A DNA stretch of 64,000 bases from Vitis vinifera (taxonomy: Eukaryota > Streptophyta > Magnoliopsida > Vitales > Vitaceae), in NCBI RefSeq assembly GCF_030704535.1, contig NC_081821.1:7207001-7271000 (forward strand). The letters run 5' to 3'. Below the pieces are notes generated by a model, which made no database searches, had not been told where the DNA came from, and was given only the letters and a program-made list of their open reading frames with translations. Both the position numbers and the translations under genes were made by a program. This document shows, piece by piece, positions 21,534-34,081 of this stretch (position 1 is the stretch's first letter; each line of letters begins with the position of its first letter).

Positions 21534-24500
21534 TCTGATAGCACTCTTTCTTGGTGACAAATAATGTGAATGTTGTTTCTATTAAAGCAACTACTGCATT
21601 TATACATGTTTACAATGAACTTGGATGTTTGGGGTGTTGGGGATGCAGTCATATCACCTAAGTCAAAAAAGGTGATGGTAACAGGACACCTTGTGGAGGC
21701 TTGTCTACGCGTTTCCATTGTGAATCATAGATATGAAGCCAAAATGCAGTGAGGCCCTGAGATTAGCTGAGTGGGGGATATCATGAGAAATATATTAAGT
21801 CAAGATGGTAAGAAAAAGATGAATACACTACGCAAGTGGAGGGTGACAAAAGATTGCTCTGGCATTAGTCAAGGCCTAGTGGAATATATCATTAGATTTG
21901 AAGGATTTCAATGGTATGTATTGAAACAGGCATGCAAGGCTAATAGCAGCGAGTCAGCGACAAGATAACTCACAAATAGAAGATCTGTTCTTTGAATGAA
22001 TTTCAATCCCATATTGATTAGAAAGTGGGGTTGGAGAAGAAAAAAGCATGGGGTAGGGATTGTGCCAAGTAGATAGGACATCAATTACGCTATGAGCAGA
22101 TGTTCTATGTGATGAGCTTTTAATTTCCAAGCAAGACCAAAATGTCAAATTTTCACATCATTTTTGGCTGCTGCTGAGGTAATATAAGTTGGAAAATTGA
22201 TATCATTCATTGAAACCCTCAATCCTAATTAATTCTAATTGATGGAGAAATGCAAAAACAGAAACAGCCATCCATATAAATAAATCATATATAGCACATG
22301 CAGCCACTCATATACAGGATGTGAAAGCATTCTAAAGCTGTGGAAATTTACGTGCATTAGGACAAAAACATTCCTATTGGCATATGTTTCTTTCTTTTCA
22401 AAGTCAATGAGGAACTTCCATTAAATCCGAAAACACTGAATTTCACCCTAAAATTCGGAATTATCCACTGGCCATTATCATTCCATTCATGAACTTTTCT
22501 TGCTGCAATGTTTCTTTCTCCTCCTTTCTTTCTTTCTTAGTTCTTTTGTTAAGAATGTTCTGTTCGAAAAATTAGATGATTTGGCAGCAATCTTTTCTAA
22601 TGATTAGGTTAGCTCTTTTGACTAAGGGAGATCATCAAAGTCTATAAGTTGATGATCAACTCTATGTTGAACTAAGTATGAGACTATGGAGCAAACAACT
22701 TTACTAAGCCATGGCCAAAAGGTTGTCTAAGTGTGAATAACCCAAAAGCCGAAAATTAGTGTCTTACAGATATAAATGGTTGATAAAGTAATAAAGTTAA
22801 AGCACCAAGTAAAAGAGAAAGGTCCAACCTGATTTTAGTGCTTCTCCACTACTTTCCATGATTCATTATAACATTTTGGAAGAAACTTTAGAAAAGTGAT
22901 CAAAATTCATAGGTAGGTCATGAGAGTTAACGGTACACGTGTTGGCTTTCTCTGTTCTGAGAAAGAGCAAGGAGAAGGAAAGGAAAGTGCTTTCTAAGAA
23001 CCTCCTGCCTAAATTTCTTAAGTTTTTAAATGCTTTCCAAGGCATGTTTCAACTATCTTCTTTTTCCTCGTTCTTTCCTGGAACTTTCAGTGGTAAAATT
23101 CTCAATGTTCACATGGAAAAATTACTAACTTTCCTGACAATGGTTGAATCCAACGCAATGATGACATCTTTGTAATAACTAAGAATTGAAATAGCCATAT
23201 ACCTTTTGAATTGGAAGACAATAGCACTGGATGCCTCTTTCATGGTGTCAACCTCAAAAGAAATGGGAGAAAAAAAAAATCTGAATGTTACATTAGCCTT
23301 GGAGACAGAGTACTATGTTAATGAAGCCACGAATGTTGCAGTCATGTTGATGAGTTCATCAGCTACTTCATATCTGATCAATGTTATACATCCTCACCCA
23401 TCATCCTGACTCTCCTACTGACTTATCACAATTTTCTTTCATTCAAACAGATGCTTATTATTTTTAAAAATATCCTTGGCACTTTCAGAAAAATACTCTA
23501 TGTAATTGTTCAACACATGAGCTTCCCCCTCCCTGAAAAGTAAGAGCTGCTTTCTGCAATGGGCTGAATGGAATGATGAAACCTAAATAGGGGTTCTGTT
23601 GTTATTGGGTCTGAATGCTAAATGAAGAACATAAACAAGACATGGAGTGAGACTGAAAATCATGACGTGGTTTTGGTTGGTCAAAATGAAGAATCTACAT
23701 AAATTGGCATGACCATGCTTCAACCCATACGCCCTAAGACACAGTCATACATAACATTGTATCTCAATTGGATAGGACAGACAATTAGCTGAGCTGCAGG
23801 TGCCATGGCAAAACTGAGCGAGGGGAAACTGACCACATTAAAGTTACCTTCTGGGAAGGTCCTTGGATAATCCAAATACTTCTAACCAAGAAATGAACTG
23901 GTGGGGAATGTAGGAGTGAACCAGAAAAGTTGAGGTACAGCAGGATGTAAGCACCATGTAATTAGACTAGTAGTTGTGAACCAAAGCATCCCATGGGAAT
24001 GGTGAGGAGAAAGTCCCAATTGGTACAAAAAGGAAAAATCCACAACCCCTTGGAGTTATTGGATCATGGCCCATGGCTCAATAGTCTTCTCAGGCTTAAA
24101 CCTGGCTGAGCCAGGAAAGGTTTTATGGGCTTGGGGTTGGCTCTTTCTGGGATTGCAAACCAAATTTGGACCAGAACAGAATAGTCTGCACCAGAACATT
24201 GTAATTTGTTAAACACTCCACAACCAACCACCATGTTGAAGTCTAAAACATATGCAGGTCCAGCTTCATAACTATCGCAAAACAGTATGAGTCCAATAAT
24301 GAAAATTGAAGTGGCATGTATAACATTAATAGCAATAGAGCTGTTGGGAACTTGATCTTGATGGTGCTGTCAGAGAACAGGTGATGGCAACCATGGTGGA
24401 AGAGCTAGTAAGCAAGCTGGGTTTGAGGAATTGAGGTCACTAGTGGTGGGGTGGATAATTATCAAGGTGCCAAGAGTAGCTGTTTTGTGACTGAACTAGA

Positions 24501-25337
24501 GGCTGAACCTGTATTACCCCTGAGATTTTCTTTAAAAATTCAATAGAAATAGAAGAAACATTTAAAGAAGATTTTCATTGGAGTGGCCTAATGTAATGCA
24601 GATTAAAATCACTGGAATGGCTGTAAAATAAAAAATAAACCCTGAATTCACTGCATTTATCCTTCTCAATCTCAACAATGGTATGTGAAGTTCAATACAT
24701 GTCTCTACTCTGGACACAGTCAAATAATGGTTTAATGAGCTATACAGGGCCTAGGCTTAAATGTAGGCTTGGAGTTTAATTTGGGCAGACTATTCCTTAG
24801 AAGAGAAGGCACCGTGTGGGGACACATGTGGAGTGACTAGAGAAGTATATGTTTTTATGCAAATACGTATGGTATAATACATTCTTTTGTAGATGAATTT
24901 ATAGAAGAAAAAGATTCTATTTGAAGCAGAAATGTTAATCTTTTTTAGCTTCCAGCTTATCATATCTTAATAAATTAAGCAAAACCACTAAACTTTTACA
25001 CCGAAAGAAAAAAGGATATGCAGAAACTTTTGTTCTGATCTCTACCTTTGAACAATTGCCTTTTGGGGGGAAAAGAAGAAGGGCCACTTAGCAAGTGAGA
25101 GGCATACAAAGTGTAAACTTTGTGGATGATATATACATGTCCTACACTGGAATGCATGCCATGTATCTGCTTCAGAGGTGAAGAGGACAGGAAAAGCTCT
25201 CATGGGAAGGTGCCAAAAAAAAAAAGAAACAAACACAAAATTCTAGGGACTCACAGATCATCAAATTCCGAAAACCAAATTCAAGTTTACACTTAATTTT
25301 CTGCAATCTATCATACAGTAAGTTTCAAGTCTTTGTA
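21534..25337. other. 3.8-kb region without a recognised gene
   Basis: The first few hundred bases right of 21534 are the likely PSY promoter. The rest has only short frames without a recognisable motif (for example 22939-23175 and 23206-23409, +). Nothing was assigned. Confidence 0.45.
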
Positions 25338-25686
25338 TTGATAGTATTATCACCCAAAATGGCTTTAGTAGATTTACAGTTGTGCATATTGAACCTCTTC
25401 AATATCTTTTCAATATAGGCTCTTTGAGACAATTTAAACACTCCATTAGCCCTATCACGAAGAATCTTTATGCCCAAGACATAAGAAGCCTCACCAAGAT
25501 CCTTCATGTCAAAATGGGTTGACAACATGTACTTTGTCTCAATCAACAAGTCAGGATCATTTGATGCGAGTAGTATATCATCAACATATAAAACAAGAAA
25601 TATGTTACTACTCCCACTGACCCTCAAATATATGCATCTATCAACTGTATTTTCTTTAAAGCCATTTTGGGTGATAATACTATCAA
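25338..25686. repeat. 30-bp inverted repeat at the broken RT end
   Basis: Arm 25338-25367 is the exact reverse complement of arm 25657-25686 (TAAAGCCATTTTGGGTGATA within it). On the minus strand the reverse transcriptase frame runs up to CKSTKA and then turns into an inverted copy of its own upstream segment (coding SIITQNGFK). The two sites share TAAAGC, a microhomology at the joint. Confidence 0.9.
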
Positions 25687-26270
25687 ACTTCAGATACCAC
25701 TAGATCTCTCATCAACAGAGCTCACATCTTCAAAATATACAACCCTGTCTAACTCAATGATCCTGGTGGTATGAAATGGACAATAAAATCTGGAACCCCT
25801 TGATCCAATGCAATAACCAACAAAGAAACCACTGATGGTTTTAGGATCAAGTTTCTTTGACTGTGGGTTATAGGGCCTAACCACGCTTCCGCTGCGCATA
25901 GCTCATAAGGTGTCTTAAGCACAGACTTACTGGGCACTTGATTCAAAAAATATGCCGCAGTCCTTAAGGCTTCACCCCACAGAAATTCTAGTAAGGAGGA
26001 ATTGGACAACATGCACCTCACCATCTCTAACCAATCTCTCTAATAATTGCCTAGAAATATAACCTAGGCGTTTGTGCCACAATATGGAAGAACTCAAATT
26101 TTCTTGGCTTATCAACTCTCAAAGCCCAGTCCAAAATGTGCATAGTCATATGCACATTGAAAGACTCAAAACATTCCTCAAAATTATTCCAGTAAGAGGT
26201 TTGATGGCAGACAATTGCAGAGTAATACCAGGATTGCTAGTAGCTGGAAAATAGCAAAATTCAACAGTAT
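25341..26270 (-). pseudogene. Copia pol fragment: pre-integrase, integrase end, RT
   Basis: On the minus strand from about 26095: SSILWHKRLGYISRQLLERL is a Copia pre-integrase zinc region. It is fused, with most of the integrase deleted and a frame change, to MVRCMLSNSSLLEFLWGEAL, AYFLNQVPSKSVLKTPYELC, then (another frame) KLDPKTISGFFVGY and HTTRIIELDRVVYFEDVSS. RT follows after a second large deletion, with LKFDSIITQNGFKENTVDRC, the catalytic YVDDILLAS and STHFDMKDLGEASYVLGIKI, ending at CKSTKA where the inverted copy begins. Stops, frame shifts and two large deletions make it non-functional. Sequence to about 26270 may be the decayed upstream continuation. Confidence 0.8.
25362..25543 (-). 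repeat. 182-bp RT segment, inverted partner of 27163-27344
   Basis: Base-for-base reverse complement of 27163-27344, from ATTGAGACAAAGTACATGTT to ATCTACTAAAGC on the sense strand. The absence of differences means the duplication is recent or was kept alike by gene conversion. Confidence 0.93.
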
Positions 26271-26279
26271 GCATGTTAT

Positions 26280-26994
26280 TACAATATCATGCATTTGCTA
26301 ATTTCCATAATTTCTCAATTTAGCAATAGCTTGGAATTTTTAAAAATTCCACGGCGGTAAGGACAACTAATTAAATATTACAACCAAAATGTACTAATTT
26401 TATTACCGAAAGGGCAAAGAAAATTAGTACAGTTCATAATATACAATTAATTTCCTTCACCAATCTAAGCATCCTACCAAGCATTGTTATCATCGATAGG
26501 ACAATTACAATACCCGTATGGATCTTAGTAATCACAATAATAAAACGATTAAATGTGGGAGTTAAATTATCTCAACAAAGACAATTTGACACATATAGGA
26601 TCACGATAGGCAATCACACATATGTTCACAATTGTCATGAATAAAATAAAATATTCAATTTTCACAATTTGACACACTTGGAATTGCGATAGGCAATCAC
26701 ACAAGTGTGCTTCATTGCCTCAATAAAGTCAAATTTAACAAATGCTTAAAAATTCTAGCCCAATAAAGTCAAATTTAACAAATGCATAAAAAATTCTAGC
26801 ATATGCACAATCAATCCAAGAATACCAAGGCAAAAAAAAAAAAATGTTTTTTTTTTATGACGTCATGATGACGTCATCACGTCACTGTTCATCTTCTCCT
26901 CCAGCTGAGCACGGCCTGGTTCTGGAGAAGAAAAAAAAAATTTTCCGCCCAAAATTTCACGCATTTTTCGTCAAAAATGCATAGATTTCCATCC
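26280..26994. other. Probable Copia leader or LTR-like segment, non-coding
   Basis: No frame is open here. Two pairs of short direct repeats are visible: GATAGGCAATCACACA at about 26607 and 26689, and CAATAAAGTCAAATTTAACA at about 26732 and 26762. The segment sits where the 5' leader and gag of the minus-strand copy should be, so gag has been lost or replaced. Origin is inferred from position only. Confidence 0.4.
26858..26884. promoter_or_regulatory. Clustered TGACGTCA (CRE/TGA-type) motifs
   Basis: TGACGTCA occurs at 26858-26865 and 26869-26876, followed by CACGTCA at 26878-26884, three ACGT cores within 27 bases. TGA-class bZIP factors bind such palindromes in stress- and salicylate-responsive promoters. 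It lies in the leader/LTR-like part of the Copia remnant and may be a relic of the element's own promoter. Function is inferred. Confidence 0.45.
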
Positions 26995-27163
26995 TAAAAC
27001 ATCAATTCTTCAATCCAAACCCAAAAATTGCACAAAAAACCGCATAATAGCAAGAACCAAACAAGCCCTAATTTTCGAAATATCATCAAATGAGCTCCAA
27101 AAATCACAAAATTTTGGTTTTTTTGTGCAATTTTTGGGTTTGGATTGAAGAATTGATGTTTTA
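26995..27163. repeat. Perfect 45-bp inverted repeat, 79-base loop
   Basis: Arms 26995-27039 and 27119-27163 are exact reverse complements (TTTTTTGTGCAATTTTTGGG within the right arm). The right arm leads straight into the plus-strand RT fragment at ATTGAG, so the hairpin marks the head-to-head junction. Confidence 0.93.
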
Positions 27164-27165
27164 TT

Positions 27166-28095
27166 GAGACAAAGTACATGTTGTCAACCCATTTTGACAT
27201 GAAGGATCTTGGTGAGGCTTCTTATGTCTTGGGCATAAAGATTCTTCGTGATAGGGCTAATGGAGTGTTTAAATTGTCTCAAAGAGCCTATATTGAAAAG
27301 ATATTGAAGAGGTTCAATATGCACAACTGTAAATCTACTAAAGCGCCAATTGTGAAGGGTGATAAATTTTCAAAGGCTCAGTGTCCTCAAAATGATGATG
27401 AGAGAGAGGAAATGAAGACCATTCCTTATTCATCTGTGGTGGGCAGCCTTATGTATGCTCAAGTATGTACACGCCCTGATATTGCTTTTGTTGTGGGCAT
27501 GTTGGGAAGGTACTTGAGCAATCCTGGGAGTCAACATTGGAAAGCAGCTAAGAAGGTCCTTAGGTATTTGCAAGGAACTAAGGACTTAATGTTGACATAT
27601 CAGCGCACCAGCTTACTTGATGTAGTTGGGTTTTGTGATGCTGATTTTGCTGGCTGCATAGATGATAAGAAATCCACTACGGGCTATATTTTTATGATGG
27701 CAGGAGGAGCTGTATCTTGGAAAAGTGTCAAGCAGACACTTACAGCATCCTCAACTATGGAGGCAGAGTATGTGGCATGTTATGAGACTTGTTGTCATGC
27801 TATGTGGATGCGGAATTTTGTTTCAGCTTTAGGAGTTGTTGACTCCATTTCTAGACCGCTGAAATTATTTTGTGATAATTCCGCAGCTGTTGCTTTCTCC
27901 AAGAACACTAGGAGTATTTCTCGCTCCAAACATATTGATGTAAAGTTCTATTTTGTTAAGGAGAAAGTGGCAGAGTCTCTTATTGATATTGAACACATGT
28001 CCACAAAAAGTATGTTGGTGGATCCATTAACAAAAGGCTTACCCATAATTGCATTTCAAGAACATGTATCTCAAATGGGGTTGTTGGAAGCCTAG
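27166..28095 (+). pseudogene. Copia reverse transcriptase C-terminus plus RNase H
   Basis: An open frame (ATG-like start at 27178 is arbitrary) codes STHFDMKDLGEASYVLGIKI, the thumb and connection of Copia RT, and a complete RNase H. Recognisable RNase H blocks are VGFCDADFAGCIDDKKSTTG with the first Asp, SSTMEAEYVA with the Glu, LFCDNSAAVAFSKN, and RSKHIDVKFYFVKE with the His. It ends MGLLEA and a stop at 28093-28095. The catalytic YVDD of RT is not included, since the fragment begins just downstream of it. The frame is undamaged, so this part was recently part of an active element. It carries no start signal of its own. Confidence 0.85.
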
Positions 28096-28293
28096 ATTGT
28101 ATTGAGTTAGTGGGAGCCATTTTTTGGTATTGTAATACTATGTTATTGTTGAAAGGATTGCTATTATTGTACATTTCCCTATGAATCAAGCAATAAAGCA
28201 TATATGATTGCTTTTGATTATTTATTTCTGATGAGATTCTATGGGACATTGATTTATGATTTTGTGTATGTTGTAATGTTTGATTATGTAGTC

Positions 28294-28305
28294 CAAGTGG
28301 GAGAT
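28294..28305 (+). other. Polypurine tract before the Copia LTR
   Basis: AAGTGGGAGATT lies directly before TGTTGGAATTTTTATG, the classic arrangement at a Copia 3' LTR. Confidence 0.75.
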
Positions 28306-28784
28306 TGTTGGAATTTTTATGTGTGGACTTACATAATCAATTTAATAATGTCATAAATCAGTGTTATTTATTTTTGCATTGTGGTCCATAATGGGACTGG
28401 ACACATATTGTTGCTTGATTTTTTATGGGCTCACCCTAATTCACTTGACTGGCCCATTAAGTCAAGTGGTGGTCCAAATAATGTGTGATATATATATATG
28501 AATATATATATTTATTTATATATATATATATAAAAGAAATGGAGGAGCTCTCTTTCATGTTGGCCGTTTGCTCCTTCCTCCTTTGGTGAAAGAGAGCACG
28601 CACTCTCGTTTGGGACTGAATCTGGGTGTAGAAGGGAAGAGCTCATTAACCCGTAATTCTCGCACTATCAAGCACTGGAGGAGCTTCCTGAATACCAGAA
28701 AAAAGCAAGAAATGGCTTTTCACGGAATTAACCAAGGTGAGCGTTTCCGTTTTTTGCCGTTCAATGCATGCTTAAATGTCAACA
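28306..28784 (+). repeat. Copia 3' LTR (right end tentative)
   Basis: Begins TGTTGGAATTTTTATGTGTG after the polypurine tract. A TATA-rich segment (28489-28532) precedes AAAAGAAATGGAGGAGCTC, a likely U3 promoter. The end at 28784 (AAATGTCAACA) was chosen because it mirrors the TGTTG start; no second LTR is available to prove it. Confidence 0.6.
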
Positions 28785-30552
28785 TGTGATCCTATGCTGT
28801 TTAAATTTTCTTCATGTATCACATAAGGAAAGCAATCTAGTCTGAATAGCTTCTCTACCCCTGCTTTTGGGCATCTGGGCTAGTTCAAGTATACTTGATA
28901 TAACATCAGGGCAAGTTTTTATTTGAAGCTCTAGTCAGTACTATGCATTAATTCTCACATATGCATGTAACACGAGGAGCAGTGTACAAACGAATATAGG
29001 AAAACTGTTTCTTTGTGAGAGTCAACATGAATGAGATGTATCATGAAGTTAATGGAGAAAATTGGTTTCTTCTTACCCATAAGCATGGGAATTATCTTAA
29101 GTCTGCATCCACCCATCTCCCACTTCTTAAATGTTGCTATTGAGGATTGAGATGTTCCATACATTTCAGAATGCACTACATAAGATCATTATTGATGAAT
29201 AACTACTAGAGCCTAGAGGTGATGTTAGAAGAAAGTGGCATTGATTTGCCCTGTTTCTCCATTTAAAGAGAAATAGACACTTCATCAAGCCGTATTGATT
29301 TCAAATTAAAGTATGTGTATACAATTAAATCTTGTTTTTAGAGGCACAACAGGTATCGGCTTATGTGGGGACTGAGGAGGGACCAAAGGCCTTGTTCTGA
29401 TATTTAGGCTTTCCTGAATTTTAACAGAACAAGAACCTGTCAAAGGCCTTACCCCAGACAAGGGGCACCTGAAAGTTGAAACAGGCTAGGATTGAAGGCC
29501 CAAAACCTTTGTCTTTGACTGTTTCTTAACCATTATCTTACAAAATTGTCTGGTTGTTGTAGTTCCCGGTCCTCAAGTCTGCAGAAGCTCCATGAGTTTG
29601 TGAAATTTTAAGGAAACTCCTACTCGATTTACCCTCAGATATCTCTGAAACCTGCTGATGAACTTGAAGATCTTGCACATATGCTTGGTTGTTCCATCTT
29701 GTATAGTATATGTTTGCATGTTCATCTATGCTCCAAGCATCCAAAAAATTATTGTCCTTTGGCTTTCTCTTGTTTCTCTACCCGCTGAGAGGCTCTTGGT
29801 GTGATTTGCCCCACAAGAAAAAGAATAGATTGACAGTGCCTACCGGAATCAAAACAAGTAACATAACTACAATGGGAACATTGGATCGTAAAGCCTCAAT
29901 AGGAAGTACTTTTTAAAAACACTGGTATAGCAAAAAAAAAAAGGTGTTTTTAAAGAAAATAAGGTGTGTGGTAAAATTTAAAAAACACTTTTTAAAATTT
30001 GTAAAATCATTTATAGCTTGAAAAATCACTTACAGTGTTTTTTGGGAAAATATTTATAGGTGATTTTTTTAAAAATATTTTTACTAAAAATATTTCAAAT
30101 AAAAATATTATCAAATGCACTTTTAATATTATTGAGTTACGCAGGGATATCGAGTTTCATGTTAAAATATCTTGTTATTTTCTTTATTTTTGCTTGTGAG
30201 TGTCACCACATTAATAGGATATACTAGAATCAAGAAATACACGGTGGTGAAGAAGTCCAAATGCCTAAAGCCTATTTTCCCTTTTGAGATTGACGTAAGG
30301 TCTAGATAAAAATAATGATAAGAAGTACATATGATCAAGCATGAGAATAGAATCTAAGAAATAATGATTCTGAGCTTAAGAATGTGGTTGAGTGTTATCC
30401 TTATTAGTTGAAGTTTTTTTTTTTAAAAAAAAAAAAACATTTTTAAAAGAATTACTTATCACATCAAATAATTGTTTAATATTTTTAAAATATTTTTAAA
30501 TTTTTATCAATCTTATTTCTTTTCTTAAAAAAAAAATACTTTTTAACTATAA

Positions 30553-31151
30553 GGAAATATTTGGTACAAGGGAATGATGAGTAGGAATGGATATTTTATT
30601 CCTTTCCTCCATTGTCCCATGTTTGGATAACTTCTCCATTGTTCCCATGGATAACCTTTATAAAGAATAGAATGAAATAAAAAGTTATTCTAATAGAAAT
30701 CAAATCACACTTATATTTTCATTCATTCATATCATATAATAATATAAAATAGTTTAAAAATATTATTTTATCCTTGAACTCTATTTTTTTTGTCTCTTTT
30801 TTTTTTTTTTGAAATAAACCATTACATCTTAACAATTTCTCTAAACCTCGTAATCCCAATATTTTGAGGGATATTATTTTGTTTAATAACAAAAAAACTC
30901 TCAAAATCTATTCTTTTAAAATTAAATATATATATTTAAAATTATATGTAAGAATATTATAATCAATTTATTTCTTTTTTATTCATATTTCTATTATTAT
31001 CAAAAATTGAAATAAAAATAAATAATTATTTTAATTTTAAAATTTTAAGTTTATCCAAACACTAAAAATGAAATTATCAAATTCATTCCATCCTTAATAA
31101 AAAAAAAAAAAGAACGAAACAAAATATTAATCCTTATGTACCAAACACCCC
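30553..31151. mobile_element. Possible MITE, about 600 bp
   Basis: The left end (TAA-GGAAATATTTGGTACAAGGG) and the reverse complement of the right end (TAA-GGGGTGTTTGGTACATAAGG) match over about 20 bases with several mismatches. The interior is AT-rich and non-coding. The flanking trinucleotides (TAA left, TTA right) do not match exactly, so the boundary is uncertain. Confidence 0.45.
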
Positions 31152-34081
31152 TTACTAAAAACTCTCTGGAACCGACTCTAAATAGTAAATATTGATATCT
31201 CATGGTAGCTGTGTCCTTATTACTGGCTTCTTTTGAAGGAAAGGTTGAGAAACAATCACCAGTGAAATGAAGGTTTGAGAATGGACCCTTGGGCCTAGCC
31301 CCTAGGGTTAGTCCCATCAAAACAACATCCTCAGCAAGCTACACCCAGATATTTGTTATTCGTTGACCCATCGTACCTCGTTTTTCAGATTGGCCCTTGT
31401 TTGTTTCTGGGAAGATATCCGACAAATGGTACGCTCGAAAATCTTCAAGAAACTATCCCATTTCTATTCTCCAATAATCCTTCTTAAATTATGCTTGCTA
31501 CTGACAGAGGAATGCACTGTCGATCGGGCAATCGACCGACTAGTGGATTGATCAATTCTACTCCCCTCGGTTACCTACATATGATATTTATGATATTAGA
31601 TAGCAACGACAAGTAAGTGATGGATAGGATGAGTGGAAAATTGTTACTAATGATTATATTTTATTAAAATCTTATTTTAAATTTTAAAATAAATTATATA
31701 ATTTAGAAATAAAAAATGTTTTTAATATTTTTAATGCTTGAAAATTTTTATTATTTAAGTATTAAAAATAATAAAAATATTTTTTAAAATTACTCTCTTA
31801 AAAGACACTCTTAATACTATGAGACTAATAAAAAAAATTAAGAGAATTTTTTATTTTTTTCATGGTCACGTGTCACGGGCTCTTATTATTCATATGGCAT
31901 ATTTTTAATGTATTTGTATCATAAGTTGAATACATATAATAAAAAAAAAAATAGAAGACCCAAATGTATTAGTAAACCTTCAACGGATTTATATTGCATG
32001 TGAATCATGTGATGATGATTTGGATTTTGATGTCATCAATGTGTTGATTACGTGGAGGATTTTGATTTCTCTAAGGTATTTCTCTGACAACAATTTACAA
32101 AGACCATCAAGAAAGTAATCGCAACCACAACGTCAAAGTTGGACTTAAAAAATCAAAGCCCAATTTTTTTGACTGAAAAGGAAAATCCCATTTCACACGT
32201 AAAATCTGATTTTTTTTTTTTTTTTTTTTCAAATCTAGTTTTAAACAAAAAGCAATTTCCCGCAAACCAAACAAAATCCAACTTTCCGTCTAACCAACTT
32301 CACATCCTTGTTCCAAAACCAAATAAAACAGATCTGTGAATGATTAGATGGGTTGTTAGGCCTTGGTTGAAGAAGTGATAGTTAGTTACACGTGGTCTCC
32401 TTGTACCAAATGCTTAATTTCAATGGCGCTTTTGTCTGGATAATTAGTATCATTTTCAATTAATTTTCCATGATTATTGCCTTAAAAATGGGAAAATGTT
32501 TCTCTACCCGCTTCGTTGGCTACCTAAATTAAGAGGCGGCTTGGCAACGATTCTTAGAATCATTTTCAGCCTCAAAAGTATTTTTTTTATAAAAAAAGAA
32601 AAAGAAAAAGACATTTCACAAAATATGAAAACAATTTTAAAAATCATTTTTGGTTTGATAATAATTCGAGAAACCTTTTTAGCTTCAAAAGTGTTTTTGA
32701 AAAAAAAAAATTTGGCAAAATTCAATAAACACTTTTTAAAATTTAAAATATTATTCATAATATTAAAAAATCACTTCTAATATTTTTTAGAAAAATACTT
32801 GATAAATTATTATTTTTTAAAATAAAACACTTTTACAAAAAATACTTCAAATAAAAACATTGTTAAACGCATATATAATGTTAAAAAATCACTTATATTA
32901 TTTGATGGGGAAACATTTTATAAGTTATTCTCTTAAAAACATTTATAAATACAACACTTCCATTGTTTTATGATATTTTACTTGAAATATCTTTAGTGAA
33001 AATGTTTTCTCTAAAAGTGGTTTTAGGAAAATCTCATAATTTCATTTGACAATGATTTTAGCAAACGTTTTTAATTTATTAGAGTATGTTTGATAGTGAT
33101 TTTAGGAAGTCTTTCTAATATTTTTTATACTTAAAATTTTTTTTCATTTAAGTTTTAGAAAGTGTTTCTAATATTTCTAATACTTTAAATTTTTTATCAT
33201 TTAAGTTTGAAATGTTATAAACGTTTTTTAAAATCACTATAAAACTCACTTTCATGTTTTTGAAAAAAACATTAAGTATTTGATCAAATTTCAGAAATAT
33301 TTTTAAAATTTTAAAAAATTACTTGTAATATTGAAAAATCACTAGTGCATTTAGTAATGATTTTAGGAAATATTTTTAGTTTTTTAATACTTAAAAAATA
33401 AAAATTTGCAAGTGTTAAAAAGATCAAAAACACTTTCTAGTATGGTTTGATAGTAATTAAAGTGTTTGTAATATTTCTAACATCTAAAAATTTTTATTAT
33501 TTAAGTATTAAAAAAGTTAGAAACGTTTCTTAGAATCACTTTCAAACATGCTCAGTAGTGTTTTTTAGAGAAATACTTTATAGGTAATTATTTTAAAACC
33601 ACTTTATAAGAAAATGCTTCCACCTAAAACACTTCAAGAAGGAAAAAAAAAAAAAACACTTTCAAACACAAATATTTTCTCAAAAAACACCATAAATGAT
33701 TGAAAACTATAAGTTATTTTTCAAAATTTTAAAAATGTTTATAAAATTTTTCAAACATCTAGAATTCGTTTGAAAGTGATTATAGAAAGTGTTTTTAACC
33801 TAAAAATGTTTTTAAAAAAATTAGGTATGATAAATTTTAGGAAACACTCTTACAAAATTTTAAAATCACTTATAATGGTTTATAGAGAAACACTTGATTG
33901 GTGATTCTTTTAAAAAAACTTATAAAAAAACACTTTCATTATAAGTAATTAAAATAAAAATTATGTCAAAAGCATTCCTAATTTTTTTTAAAAAACACAC
34001 TTTTCAATTTGAAAACAATCACTTTTCATACAACTTTATCACATAAAGTAGATTACAAATAATGGGAGAATGTTCTCCTCA

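Larger units (their letters stand above)
25338..28784. mobile_element. Rearranged head-to-head Copia element
   Basis: Two partial Copia copies meet head to head. The left part (about 25338-27110) reads on the minus strand: leader, pre-integrase, integrase C-terminus, reverse transcriptase. The right part (27119-28784) reads on the plus strand: 45 bases of the same leader, then reverse transcriptase, RNase H, polypurine tract and an LTR. Three perfect inverted repeats mark the joints: 26995-27039 with 27119-27163 (45 bp), 25362-25543 with 27163-27344 (182 bp), and 25338-25367 with 25657-25686 (30 bp). No second LTR was found. The whole is defective. Confidence 0.8.

Noticed and set aside
22939..23409. 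Two plus-strand frames as a possible small gene
   Set aside because: No conserved motif, non-ATG or arbitrary starts, and no convincing splice joint between them.
28568..28789. 73-codon frame just after the Copia pol
   Set aside because: It lies within the probable LTR and has no motif.
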